From: CAZCAC01 sp964496575 | GTDB lineage: Bacteria > Planctomycetota > UBA1135 > GCA-002686595 | Assembly (NCBI GenBank): GCA_964496575.1 | Contig: CAZCAC010000059.1 | Location: 1-51,102 of the forward strand | DNA: 51,102 nucleotides | Direction: 5' to 3' | Part shown: in pieces, positions 16,960-26,900 of the stretch | How the letters are laid out: each line of letters begins with the position of its first letter | Position numbering within the stretch: position 1 is the first letter of the stretch | The notes under the pieces: generated by a model | The model's input: the letters and a program-made list of their open reading frames with translations, nothing else | What the model was told of the DNA's origin: nothing | Database searches by the model: none | Translations under genes and position numbers: made by a program

Positions 16960-18324
16960 ATGATGAGACTGCGTGGTGGGTGGTGGATGCTGGCGATCCC
17001 GCTGTTGATCAGCTGCGCGGCGGTTGCAGCGGTTGCGACGCCCCATGGGGACGTCGCGCTGAGGCACGCGCGCTACCGACCGGGGCCGGCGCCGTTCAAG
17101 GCCTACGTCGCCTCGTTGCGGACGCCGGCGGGAATCGAGGTGCTGGAGGACTCCCCCGCCGATCACGTCCATCACCACGCGCTGATGTTCGGGATCGGGG
17201 TCGACGAGACCGACTTCTGGGGGGAAGCGGATCCGGAGAAGTGTGGGAAGCAAGCAGGCAACCGCGTGAGCACGTCGTCGCTGGGGAGTGCGACGGTTGG
17301 CGCACTCTGGCATGAGCTCCAGTGGACCAGCGGGGAGGGAACACCGCTGCTCGACGAGGAGCGCATCGTCGGAGCCGACAACCGGTATGGCGCCAATGCG
17401 CTGTCGTGGACGAGCCGTCTCACGCTGCCCGAAGGACGGGGTCCAGCACGCCTGTGGGGCCAGCACTACTTCGGCCTCGGCCTGCGCTTCCACCCCGACA
17501 TGAAAGGCAACGGCGAGTTCCTCGCCGACGCCGATCGCGAGGGCGTCGTGGTGCGGGGCGACGAACGGATGACCCGGGCGCGCTGGATGGCCTGGCGCTC
17601 GTCGGTGGGCGGAAAACCGGTCACGGTCGCGCTCCTCGACCATCCACTCAACCCGCGTTATCCGGCGAGCTTCTTCACCATGGCCGAGCCCTTCGCCTTC
17701 CTCTCGGCGACGCTCGACCTGCACGAGCGCGAACGTGTGCTGCGACCCGGCGAGGTGCTGGAGCTCAAGTACTACGTGGCAGCGTGGGATGGGCACAAGA
17801 GCCGCGAGCAGATCGAGACGACCTGGAAGTCGTGGACGGCGGTGACCCGCGGCGGTCGCCAGGACCTCGCCCTTTTCTTTCGGGGCGCCACCGCCTACGC
17901 CTCCAGCGAGTACGGCCCCGACTACGCCGCGACCAAGGCGATCAACGGTCGCGCCGAGGTTCGCGAGACCGACAAGTGGAACTCCGCGCGCGCGATCACG
18001 CCGCACTACCTGGCGATCGACCTCGGCCAGGAGCGCCGCATCGACACCATCGTGATCCGTCACGAGGGCGCGCTGCCGCTCCCAGGCGCTCACGTCTTCA
18101 ACGCGAGCGACTTCCGCGTCCAGGCCTCGCCGAAGCGCTGGGGGTCCTGGACCGATCTCGTCCCGCCGATCCGCGACAATACCGACGACGTGACCACGCA
18201 TCGCTTCGAGCCGACCGAGACCCGCTACTTACGCATCCTGCTGGAGACCGCCGAGCAGGACGGCGGCAACGACTACGGCCGCATCGCCGAGGTCGAGGTC
18301 TACGCCGCGAAGAAGGGTCGCTGA
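16960..18324 (+). CDS. Secreted DUF6807 (PmoA-like) protein with C-terminal F5/8C domain
   Basis: This 454-aa protein has an N-terminal hydrophobic segment (WWMLAIPLLISCAAVAAVA). The DUF6807 domain covers ~35-300, with the hallmark DHVHHHALMFGIGVDETDFW, then GQHYFGLGLRFHPDM, and LLDHPLNPRYPASFFTM. This domain is often labelled PmoA by mistake. It is typical of planctomycete and Verrucomicrobia sugar-catabolic loci and shares a fold with aldose-1-epimerase-like proteins. Residues ~310-450 are a discoidin/F5/8C carbohydrate-binding domain (KAINGRAEVRETDKW, YLAIDLGQERRIDTIVI, ETRYLRILLET). The start is ATG 16960 or 16963. It is followed after 29 bp by an oxidoreductase gene, so the two are probably cotranscribed and act on related carbohydrate substrates. 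Confidence 0.82.
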   Translation: MMRLRGGWWMLAIPLLISCAAVAAVATPHGDVALRHARYRPGPAPFKAYVASLRTPAGIEVLEDSPADHVHHHALMFGIGVDETDFWGEADPEKCGKQAGNRVSTSSLGSATVGALWHELQWTSGEGTPLLDEERIVGADNRYGANALSWTSRLTLPEGRGPARLWGQHYFGLGLRFHPDMKGNGEFLADADREGVVVRGDERMTRARWMAWRSSVGGKPVTVALLDHPLNPRYPASFFTMAEPFAFLSATLDLHERERVLRPGEVLELKYYVAAWDGHKSREQIETTWKSWTAVTRGGRQDLALFFRGATAYASSEYGPDYAATKAINGRAEVRETDKWNSARAITPHYLAIDLGQERRIDTIVIRHEGALPLPGAHVFNASDFRVQASPKRWGSWTDLVPPIRDNTDDVTTHRFEPTETRYLRILLETAEQDGGNDYGRIAEVEVYAAKKGR

Positions 18325-18353
18325 ACACCGCCACACCTCCGAGGAATCCAGTC

Positions 18354-19643
18354 ATGAGCTCCAAATCCTCCCGTCGTCACTTCCTCAAATCCACCGCCGC
18401 GGTCGGCGCCGCCGGCGTCTCCTGGCGCCTCGGTCGCGCCGCCGACATCGCGCCCGGCCCCAACGAGCGCCTCGGCGTCGGATTCATCGGCGCCGGCAGC
18501 CGCGGCGCCGGCCACATGCGCGAGGTGAAGGCCGTGGCCGAGCAACACGGATTCCCGCTCGACCTCGTCGCCGTCTGCGACGTCTACAAGCCGCGAGTGC
18601 TCGAGGCACAGCGCGTCCACGGCTTCCCTGGCGGCTACATGGACTACCGCGAGCTGCTCTCCGACCCGAACGTCGACGTGGTCGCGATCGCCTCGCCCGA
18701 CCACCACCACGGCCACCACGCGCTCGCTGCCATCCGCGCGGGCAAGGACGTCTACTGCGAGAAGCCGGTGACGCACTGGCGCCAGTTCGAACTGACCCGC
18801 GAGCTGGCCGACGCGGTCGCGGCCTCGGATCGCGTCTTCCAGCTCGGCACCCAGGCGATGAGCGATTCGGTCTGGCACCAGATGAAGCAGCTGGTCGCCG
18901 AGGGCGTGATCGGCCAGCCGATCTTCGGCGAGACTGGGTTCTTCCGCATCGGGGACTGGGGCGAGCGGGGGATGCCGATCCTCGACGCGAACGCCGAGCC
19001 GGGCCCCGACCTCGACTGGAAGGCGTTCCTCGGCGACGCGCCGGAGCAGCCCTTCAGCGTCGACCGCTTCTTTCGCTGGCGCCTCTTCGAGGACTACGCC
19101 GGTGGGCCGGTCACCGATCTCTACCCGCACAGCCTGACGCAGGTGGTCGACATTCTCGGCGTCGGCCTCCCCGACAGCGTCGTCGCGCTCGGTGGCGTGC
19201 ACCGCTACGAGTATGAGCTGCGCGAGGTGCCCGACACCTTCAACCTGATCGCCCAGTACCCCGAGCAGGTCACTATCACCGTGATCGGCACGCAGGGCAA
19301 CGACCACCAGACCACCGACCAGCGCGGCTCGGGACAGCGCCAGCCGGTGATTCGCGGTTGGGACGGCACGCTGACGATTCACGAGAACAAGGAGATCGTC
19401 TTCACGCCGATCCGCCAGAAGGGTGCCAGGGAACCGCGGCGCTGGCCGATCGAGCGCGGCGAGAACCTGGTCGAGCACTGGCGGAATCTCTTCGAGTGCA
19501 TCCAGGCGCGCAGTCAGGCGACCAACAGCCCGATGGACCTCGCCTTCCGGACGCAGTCAGTGCTGCAGATGGCGATGCTGGCGAATCGAGCCGGGAGGAC
19601 GGCGCACTTCGATCACGAGACCCGCGAGATCGTCACGGCCTAG
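18354..19643 (+). CDS. Tat-exported Gfo/Idh/MocA family oxidoreductase
   Basis: This 429-aa protein starts at ATG 18354 after a GAGGAA site. It begins with a twin-arginine signal (SRRHFLKSTAAVGAAGVS) and then an NAD(P)-binding Rossmann fold (LGVGFIGAGSRGAGHM). It has the family's VAIASPDHHHGHHA and the catalytic-Lys motif CEKPVTH. The C-terminal alpha/beta half contains RWRLFEDYAGGPVTDLYPHSLTQVVDILG, typical of planctomycete members. These enzymes oxidise sugars or inositol derivatives with NAD(P). Tat export implies folding with cofactor before transport. The gene lies in a probable operon with the DUF6807/F5/8C protein, which suggests extracytoplasmic sugar modification. Confidence 0.92.
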   Translation: MSSKSSRRHFLKSTAAVGAAGVSWRLGRAADIAPGPNERLGVGFIGAGSRGAGHMREVKAVAEQHGFPLDLVAVCDVYKPRVLEAQRVHGFPGGYMDYRELLSDPNVDVVAIASPDHHHGHHALAAIRAGKDVYCEKPVTHWRQFELTRELADAVAASDRVFQLGTQAMSDSVWHQMKQLVAEGVIGQPIFGETGFFRIGDWGERGMPILDANAEPGPDLDWKAFLGDAPEQPFSVDRFFRWRLFEDYAGGPVTDLYPHSLTQVVDILGVGLPDSVVALGGVHRYEYELREVPDTFNLIAQYPEQVTITVIGTQGNDHQTTDQRGSGQRQPVIRGWDGTLTIHENKEIVFTPIRQKGAREPRRWPIERGENLVEHWRNLFECIQARSQATNSPMDLAFRTQSVLQMAMLANRAGRTAHFDHETREIVTA

Positions 19644-19734
19644 TCGTTGGAGCTGCGCCCGCAGAAGAAAGCGGGCAGGATCGGCGGGACCGAGTATCAT
19701 TGGCCGACAGGAGATCCCCCTCGGAGTCCACTGC

Positions 19735-20811
19735 ATGCGCGCCGCGATACTCGACAACGTCAAAGCGAAGGGAAAACAGGTCCTGTACCGCCTCTTGCCC
19801 GATCCGCTCCTGGTCCGCTTCTTCCTCGGTCGGATGCCCCACCGGAGCCAGATCGAGGTGACTTCGGCCTGCAACCTGAAGTGCCCGTTGTGCATCACTC
19901 ACCAGGTGCGGCGGCGCACGCAGTGGTTGCGAGAAGACTACCTGCGGGACGTGCTCGAGAGCTGTGGCGGGGTGTTGAAGTCGGTGACGCTGAACATGCA
20001 GGGGGACGCACTGATGCACCCTCGCATCTTCAAGCTGGTCAAGATGTGCGAGGACGCCGGCGCCAACACGCACATGTTCACCAACGGCATGCTGCTCGAC
20101 CGCCGCATGGACGAGCTCTTCGAGTCACGGTTATCGGCGATCGTCATCGCCCTCGACGGCTATGATGCCGAGAGCTACTCGCGTTACCGGAAGAACGGCG
20201 ACTTCGATCAGGTCGTGGCCAACGTGCGGAAGCTCGTGGCGGAGAAACGCCGCCTCGGCTCCGATCGGCCGGTGATCGAGGTGCAGACGGTGATGTTCAG
20301 CTACAACGAGCCGAAGGAGAAGGAGATCCTCGAGTTCCTGAACGAGCTCGGGGCGGATCGCGTCGCCCTCAAGCCGCCTTCCTACTTCTTCCTGTTCGAC
20401 CCCGGGCCGGACGTGGACGTCGACGTGAGCCCCGAGCAGAAGGCCGCGGCGCGCGAGTTCCTGGACGGCGTCCACCCCGAGCAGCAGGCCCGCAAGTACC
20501 AGCGAGCGGAAGACACGAACGCACCGACGCTCTTCCGCAACCAGCGCATCTGCCCGCAGTTCGAGCAGCTCAACGTGTTGAGCGACGGGCGGGTCGTCGG
20601 TTGCTGCTCGGACCACACGGGGAAAGAGGTGATCGGCGACCTCTCCCAGCAGAGCCTGAAGGAGATCTGGACCGGCCCCGAGCGCAAGCGACTGCTCGAG
20701 CGCTTCCAGAGACGCGAGCTCCCGCTCTGCTCCTACTGCCCCCTCGGTCCGCACCGGCGCGACGACGCGCTGGAGGAGAGGGAGGCGCGGGAAGGTTCGG
20801 AATCAGAGTAG
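19735..20811 (+). CDS. Radical SAM/SPASM domain protein
   Basis: This 358-aa protein carries the radical-SAM [4Fe-4S] motif CNLKCPLC (Cys46, Cys50, Cys53). It has the usual strands (LKSVTLNMQGDALMHP, ANTHMFTNGMLLD, LSAIVIALDGYDAESYSRYR). A C-terminal SPASM-type Cys cluster follows (ICPQFEQLNVLSDGRVVGCCSDHTGKEVIGDL, then LCSYCPLG). Such proteins modify peptides or other small substrates; no precursor peptide or partner was seen next to it. GGAG about 25 nt upstream of ATG 19735 and a TATCAT hexamer near 19696 fit a short leader. It follows the oxidoreductase by 91 bp on the same strand. Confidence 0.88.
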   Translation: MRAAILDNVKAKGKQVLYRLLPDPLLVRFFLGRMPHRSQIEVTSACNLKCPLCITHQVRRRTQWLREDYLRDVLESCGGVLKSVTLNMQGDALMHPRIFKLVKMCEDAGANTHMFTNGMLLDRRMDELFESRLSAIVIALDGYDAESYSRYRKNGDFDQVVANVRKLVAEKRRLGSDRPVIEVQTVMFSYNEPKEKEILEFLNELGADRVALKPPSYFFLFDPGPDVDVDVSPEQKAAAREFLDGVHPEQQARKYQRAEDTNAPTLFRNQRICPQFEQLNVLSDGRVVGCCSDHTGKEVIGDLSQQSLKEIWTGPERKRLLERFQRRELPLCSYCPLGPHRRDDALEEREAREGSESE

Positions 20812-20911
20812 GGCCCGTCGCCACGAGCTTCGCCGACCGGCCACGCAAGCCGGAGACCACCGACCAGCATCCGGACGTTCGGATCTACGAGGTGACGCTC
20901 TAGCCCGGCTC

Positions 20912-22729
20912 TCAGGGAACCCAGGTGATCATGTACCCATTGGAAGCGTTGAACTCGCTCCCACAGGGCGAGTTGAACGGGTTGCGATACCAGAGCTGGT
21001 AGTACTTCGTATCGCCGGCGTTGACGTTACCCGCCTTGACCGAGATCGGCGTCGTCCACGCCGAGGTATCGGAGTATCCAGTCCCGTCGGAGAAACGCAC
21101 GCCGAGCCGCTTCAGCTGGCCCCCGGCGCACTGCAGGCCATCCCCCCAGATGTTGCCGGGCGACAAGTCGTTGTTCGCCTGGAAGTACAGCCCGCTCTGG
21201 CTGTGTTCGGTGTGCTCACCGATCAGGACCACGGTGTCGTTGCTAATACTGGCCAGACCGCTGGCGGCGAGCCTGGCGCCGGAAGTGTACTGACCGTTCG
21301 CACAGCCGGCCTCGAGAAGCCGGGTGGCCAGGGTGAGCATCGCCTCGCGATCCGTCTCCTCGCCGAGGTAGTTGATCTCGACGACCAGGCGACCGCGGCT
21401 CGCAGCGAGGACGAATGCATCCAGTTCGAAGTCGCCCGCGATGACTCGCTTCGAGGCGAACAGTCCCCGGACCGGCCCCTTCGCTACCTGCTCGTAGTTG
21501 GCATTCTCGATCCTCACCATTCCCTTGGTGAGCTGCTCGTCCTTCAACCGCATCAGGTCCTCCTCGAGAACGAGGAGCTCGGCGGCAGCCGACGTGGTGT
21601 CGAGCTCGAAGAGCGCCACCACCACCATCCGAGTGCCCGGAGGAGCGCCATTGCGGGCCACGACCAGCACCCGGCACTGGCGCGAGTGGTCCATGAACCG
21701 GTCGATCCTGTCCTTGGGCAACAACGCGAAGGACGCTTCGAGCTGAGGCCGCAGGAGGGGAGTGTGCATGCAGTCCCAGTCCTCTTCGTCCCACTCCTTG
21801 CCGAATGCCGTGAGAGTCCCTTCGATGTCGAACTCCAGCGCGGGACGGGTGGAGGGGTCCAGGTACCAACCGGGCTCCAGGATGAGTGCCGTCTCCAGGG
21901 GTGGGTCGGAAAAGGCTCTCGCCACGGCCTCCGCGCCGCCTGATCGGTGGAGCGCCTCCACGAAGCGCTCCCCGTCGTAGTAGGCGAACGCGGAGCTCAC
22001 GGTGAGGATTCGATTGAAGTAGTCCACCGCGGGGTCGCCGGTGAGCGGGGTGAGTCCAATCGCTTCGGTGAACGTCTCGAACGCGTCGCTCCAACCTCGC
22101 GCCGCGCAGATACTGCGCGTGAGCAGCTGGGCGTGACCTTCGATGACGGCCGCGTAGGCCTGGAGGGCATCGGTGGTCTCCCGGCTCTTGCAGATATCGT
22201 CCCAGTGGAAGGTCCGGTCATCGGCCGCGTGGACGAACTCGTGGCAGAGCACCGCTCGCAGCACCTCCGGCGTGGCCAGCCTGGGACGCTCGAGGAGCTC
22301 GGCCAGGTCGTTGAAGTTCTGCTCGCAGACCAGCACCTCGCCATCCGCCCTGGCGAACTTGGCGAGCATAGTTTCCGAATAGAGCTGGGCGGCGCGGGCT
22401 CGCTGCATATCGGCGGTCTCGCCGTCCTCGTACTGCAGGTGGGACCAGTGGACGAGCTCGGTGTTCAGAAGCTGTTCCAGCTCGCGCTCGGACACCAGGC
22501 GGATGGAGACGTCGTCGAGGGTCACTCCGGTCGCTTCCTTCACCGCTGCGGTCGCCTCGGCGCTGACCTGCTCCAGCAACTCCGGAGTGATCTCGAGCTC
22601 GACCAGGACGAGCTCTTGGGGCGAGAACGGTCTGGCAACGCCGGTTGCGCTTCGTGCGGGAAGCGACGGAGTGAGAAAGAGGAGAGCCAGGGCGAGGCCG
22701 AGGGTGCGGCGGAGATGAGCGCTGTTCAT
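20912..22729 (-). CDS. Secreted zinc metallopeptidase-like protein fused to the C-terminal module (copy 3)
   Basis: This encodes 605 aa. ATG 22729 starts signal peptide MNSAHLRRTLGLALALLFLTPSLPARS. The peptidase-like region has HEFVH at 163-167 and, about 30 residues on, VIEGHAQ (Glu197), the HExxH...E pattern of gluzincins, with two His and one Glu as likely zinc ligands. The middle part (~300-470) is beta-rich and unassigned. At residue 476 the frame passes directly, without the usual Cys-rich linker, from LATRLLEA into the conserved module: GCANGQY, SGARL, GLYFQANNDLSPG, GDGLQCAGG, YYQLWYRN, FNASNGYMITW. A TACAGT hexamer lies 6 nt before the ATG and there is no Shine-Dalgarno. The peptidase substrate is unknown. 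The abrupt junction suggests module capture. Confidence 0.75.
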   Translation of the reverse strand: MNSAHLRRTLGLALALLFLTPSLPARSATGVARPFSPQELVLVELEITPELLEQVSAEATAAVKEATGVTLDDVSIRLVSERELEQLLNTELVHWSHLQYEDGETADMQRARAAQLYSETMLAKFARADGEVLVCEQNFNDLAELLERPRLATPEVLRAVLCHEFVHAADDRTFHWDDICKSRETTDALQAYAAVIEGHAQLLTRSICAARGWSDAFETFTEAIGLTPLTGDPAVDYFNRILTVSSAFAYYDGERFVEALHRSGGAEAVARAFSDPPLETALILEPGWYLDPSTRPALEFDIEGTLTAFGKEWDEEDWDCMHTPLLRPQLEASFALLPKDRIDRFMDHSRQCRVLVVARNGAPPGTRMVVVALFELDTTSAAAELLVLEEDLMRLKDEQLTKGMVRIENANYEQVAKGPVRGLFASKRVIAGDFELDAFVLAASRGRLVVEINYLGEETDREAMLTLATRLLEAGCANGQYTSGARLAASGLASISNDTVVLIGEHTEHSQSGLYFQANNDLSPGNIWGDGLQCAGGQLKRLGVRFSDGTGYSDTSAWTTPISVKAGNVNAGDTKYYQLWYRNPFNSPCGSEFNASNGYMITWVP

Positions 22730-22735
22730 CGAGTC

Positions 22736-22741
22736 ACTGTA
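22736..22741 (-). promoter_or_regulatory. -10-like TACAGT, 6 nt before ATG (leaderless start)
   Basis: On the minus strand GCTACAGT is followed by GACTCG and ATG 22729. No Shine-Dalgarno is present. Confidence 0.5.
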
Positions 22742-22862
22742 GCGGCTGGGACAGAACCCGGGCGCCACGCCTCCAGGAATCCCCCGGCGTGGGGCCCGTG
22801 GGCATTCCATGGCCGGCGCGGGCACCGCAACTGCAGTGATGCGCGAGTGTCTGGAGGGGTGG

Positions 22863-22868
22863 TATGCT
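22863..22868 (+). promoter_or_regulatory. -10-like TATGCT, 6 nt before ATG (leaderless start)
   Basis: GGTATGCT is followed by CCGACG and ATG 22875. No Shine-Dalgarno is present. Confidence 0.5.
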
Positions 22869-22874
22869 CCGACG

Positions 22875-23735
22875 ATGCCCACCTCGCACCGCGCCTGGAT
22901 CGTCATGCTGGCCCTCTTCCTCGGATCCTGCGGCCCGGAGCAGCCCGAGCCACAGACGCCGCGGTTTCGCGTGATCAGCTACAACATCCTGGTCGGGTTC
23001 GCCGATCACCGCGTCGGTGACCCCTATCTTCCCGGGGCGGAACGCAAGCGCAACATCACCGAGTTCCTGGTTGAGGAGCAACCCGACGTCGTCGCGTTTC
23101 AGGAGATGAACGGCTACGACCCGGCACGCCTGCAAACCGAAGCCGCAGCCTGGGGCCACGAGCACGTCGAGCTGCTGAAGGCGGGCGGTTATCCGACGGC
23201 GGTAACGTCCCGCTATCCGATCGTGGTGATGGAGCGTCGACTCGAGGGCCTGCACCACGGGTTGCTGCGCGTGCGTACCGGCGGCATCGACTTCGTGGTC
23301 GTCCACCTGTGGCCCTTCAAGGACGCGGCGCGGTTGAACGAGGTGGGCGCGGCTCTGGCGATGTACGAGAACGCCCGCGCGGAAGGGCGCCCCTGCCTCA
23401 TGCTGGGCGACTTCAACGCCGTTTCGGCGCGGGACGTACCGACCTACGACGTCGCGGCTCGAGAGCGCTATGCGAAGTGGAAGTGGGAGATCCGCGAAGA
23501 CGGCCTGCCGCGTACGGACGTGATCGACGCCTGCCTCACCGCCGGCCTCGTCGATGTGTGCGAGCGCCAGGGGGCTCTACCCGAGAAGATGCCGGTGCCT
23601 CGCATCGATTTCATCCTGGCCTCTCCAGACCTCGCGGAGCGAAGCACTGGCGCCCGCTGGTTGGCCGCGCCGGACCTCCTGAAAAACTCCGATCACCCGG
23701 CGGTCGTCGCCGAATTCGACTGGGAGAGCCCGTGA
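22875..23735 (+). CDS. Endonuclease/exonuclease/phosphatase family lipoprotein
   Basis: This 286-aa protein has a lipoprotein signal: MPTSHRAWIVMLALFLGSC with Cys at about residue 19. The EEP fold follows: FRVISYNIL (Asn of motif I), PDVVAFQEMNGY (metal-binding Glu), GGYPTAVTSRYPI, FVVVHLWPF (His), LMLGDFNAVS (GDFN), RIDFILASPD and a final SDHPAVVAEF (SDHxPV). All catalytic residues of the DNase I-like family are present, so it is probably active as a phosphodiesterase, nuclease or phosphatase attached to a membrane. It is divergent from the metallopeptidase gene, with a 145-bp shared promoter region. Confidence 0.9.
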   Translation: MPTSHRAWIVMLALFLGSCGPEQPEPQTPRFRVISYNILVGFADHRVGDPYLPGAERKRNITEFLVEEQPDVVAFQEMNGYDPARLQTEAAAWGHEHVELLKAGGYPTAVTSRYPIVVMERRLEGLHHGLLRVRTGGIDFVVVHLWPFKDAARLNEVGAALAMYENARAEGRPCLMLGDFNAVSARDVPTYDVAARERYAKWKWEIREDGLPRTDVIDACLTAGLVDVCERQGALPEKMPVPRIDFILASPDLAERSTGARWLAAPDLLKNSDHPAVVAEFDWESP

Positions 23736-23934
23736 TGCGGAGCCCGCGCAGTCTCCGCCATCTTCGACACCACCGAGAGAGCAGGGGCGACGCCTTGGGA
23801 GGTCTGCAGGTGAGACCTGGGAGATTCCCCAGGTGGTGGGAACGGGCTGCTCGGGGCATCATGGGACCGTCGAGCAGCACACTCCCGAGTCCGCGCCGGA
23901 CTGGGAATCACTCGGTCGGCAGAACACGGTGACA

Positions 23935-26900
23935 ATGGAATACAAACCTCGCGTCTCCCCGGCATCGGGCAGGCGTCTCCGCACCCTCATGGCCTGTTTG
24001 ACGTTGAGCGCGCTTCTCTGCGAAGCGGCCGTGGGCCAGCAGTTCTTCGAATACGACCAGCCCGACGTCACCATCAACTCCCAGGCGCTCGGGGACACCG
24101 AGTCGTACGAACCGTCCGTCGTCATCCGCTCGGACGGAACGTGGGTCACCTGGCTCCAGTTCGTCGCGGGCCAGGGTGATCACATCTGGATCGGTCGCCT
24201 CGAGCCCACCGGCTGGGCGTTCAAGCTGCCGGTGACCCCGACGGCCGGCACGTACGCCACCCCGACGCTCACCATCGACGCCGCCGAAGGCCTCTGGCTC
24301 AGCTACGAGGAATGGGACCCGGTGCTGCAGCGGTGGGACATCCAGCTCCGCTACCACGAGTCCGTCAACATCTTCCAGACCTCGGTTCGGGTCAACACCG
24401 GCGACCACAACGCGATCAACCACAGTGTGGCCTCGGATCCTGACGGCGGGCTCTGGTTCGCCTGGCAGGAGGATCTGCCGATCGCCGGCCCGACCCCCCG
24501 CTCCCCCTTCCTCCTGAACGGCGGCTGGGTCCCCGGGCCGGAAGATCCGGGCCGGCAGTTCGATGTCGTCGTGCGTTGGATGAGCTCGGGATCCGGACAC
24601 GGAGCGGTCCGGCGACTCAGCCGTTCCTGGTGGGGTGACTGGCGACCGGCGATCACCGTCACGTCCGGCGGCTCCGTATGCGTCGCCTGGGATCGCTACG
24701 ACGGCGAGAGCTACGACGTCGTGGCCCGCTGGCGAGTCAATGACCAGTGGCTCCCGCGCGTGGTCGTGGCGGAGGGCCCCGCGTTCCAGGGGTTCGTCTC
24801 GCTGGCCACCGCCGATCCGGACAGCGCCTGGTGCGTCTGGGAAGAAGGTGGAGAGAACTGGGGCAAGGACTACTTCGGAATCGCCGGCGACTGGAACAAC
24901 ATCACCGATCACTACGGTCCGGTGCACCGCTTCCGGACGCTGTCGGTCGTCAAGCTCGTCGACGACGGGCAGATCCTCGCCACGGATCCGCTACCGATGC
25001 CCATGATCCCCGTGGCGAGCAGCCGGCCGAACATCCGTCCGGGGGTCACGCTCACGGGTCTGTACTACGAGCGCGGCGAGCTGGTCGTCGACGGGAGCGG
25101 TGCGCCCTGGGTCTTCTACCGGCACTTCTACGCGCCGCAGATCGGGCTGAACGAGCCCGTCGAGCACCATGAGGAGGAGGGCTGGGTGGTCTACGGCCGG
25201 CAGCTGACCGGGACCGGATGGTCCCAGCTCTACGCCTTCGACATCCTCCAGCGCGACGGCATGCAGAGGCTCGGCCTCGCTGGCACGAGCGACGGAGTCG
25301 TCGCCGCCTGGACCACCGGGCGGACCGACCGGGGCTCGCCTTCCTCGGCGCGCGGCGTGTACCTCGCCGAGGTGAGCACCCGCGGTGCCTTCCGGGGCGG
25401 CGGCGGCCCGCTCGACGCCGGTCCTCCGAAGCTCCATCCGGTCCGGCCCCGGGGCGATCAAGACGGGCGACCCCGCCCGTCAGACTCCGGCCCCGCCAGC
25501 AGGGAGCTCGACGGTTACCAGCTCTTCTTCGGTGACCTGCACCGCCACACCGACCTCTCGCTGTGCTTCCCCTTCTTCGACGGATCGCTCGAGGACAACT
25601 ACCGCGCGTCGATCGACGCGGTCGGCCTGGACTTCCTGGGCGTGACCGATCACTCCCGCGATCTCGACCTCGGCGACGCGTTGAGCCAGGTCTGGTGGCG
25701 GACGGTCAAGGCCGCCACTCGACACCGGCTCGCCGGGACCTTCTTCACCTATTACTCCTACGAGCGCAGCAGCGGGAACACCGACCACAACGTCATCTCG
25801 CTCCGTGACGACATGCTCCGGAGCCACACCCCGCCGCTGACCAGCTTCTGGGCGCTCATCGACCAGGACACGTTCACGATCCCCCACCGCACCAGCAATT
25901 CCGGAGGTGGTTTCACGGGCGACGTCTGGAACTACCAGGACGACGAAAAGCGGCCGCTGCTGGAGATCTACCAGGCCTGCCGGGACCTGGACGCGCAGGT
26001 CGCAGCCCACAACGGACTCAACCACGGTTACCACCTCGGCTTCATCGCCTCGAGCGACCACCTGTCCAATCACTGCAGCTTCGCCTGCGTGTGGTCACCG
26101 AGCGCCGATCGCGAGGCGATCTTCCGCGCCATGCAGGCCCGCCGGACCTACGGAGCGACCGACAAGATTGCAGTCGCCTTCCGCGCCGGTGACGCCTGGA
26201 TGGGCGAGCGCATCTCCGCTTCCGGGCAGGTCGAGCTCGACCTCCGCATCATCGGCACCGGGCCGATCGACCACGTCCACCTGTACGCAGACGGATCGAT
26301 CCTCCACACGATCCCGGGAGGCCACCAGCGGACCCTCGATACCTACTACCAGGTGACCGTGCCGAGCGACGGCGCCGAGCACTACTACTACATCCTCATG
26401 GAGCAGGCCGACGGCCACCAGGCCTGGTCCTCACCGATCTGGATCACCGACGACGGCCCGGGCGCCGGGGATCTCGTCGACCACTATCGCTTCGAGAACG
26501 ACGGCACCGACAGCCAGGGCGGAGACGCCGACGGGATCGTCGGGGCGAACGTCACCTTCACCACCGGCGTGGTCGGCCAGGCGGCGGTTTTCGGCGTCGG
26601 TGCCGTGGGCAGCGACCGTCGCATCGACGTGCCCCAGGCGGTCGCCTTCGCCCCGGGCACGAGCGACTTCAGCTTCGCCTTCTGGGTGAGGCGGGATCAG
26701 GCGGACACGAACACCGCGGATGGGGTGTTCGATCCCCTGGCCGGCGGGGGGATCGGCTACCAGGCGTTCTTCGGGACCGGCGACACCGCGAACAGGATCC
26801 GGTTCCAGCTCGAGGACGACTCCGGGGCCGGCGTCTTGGTCCTCGCCCAGACTCCGGTGGCCGACACCACTGAGTTCCACCACATCGCCCTGACCGTCGA

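Noticed and set aside
16960..18324. Annotation as methane monooxygenase subunit PmoA
   Set aside because: The DHVHHH motif belongs to DUF6807, often mislabelled PmoA. No methane oxidation genes are present.
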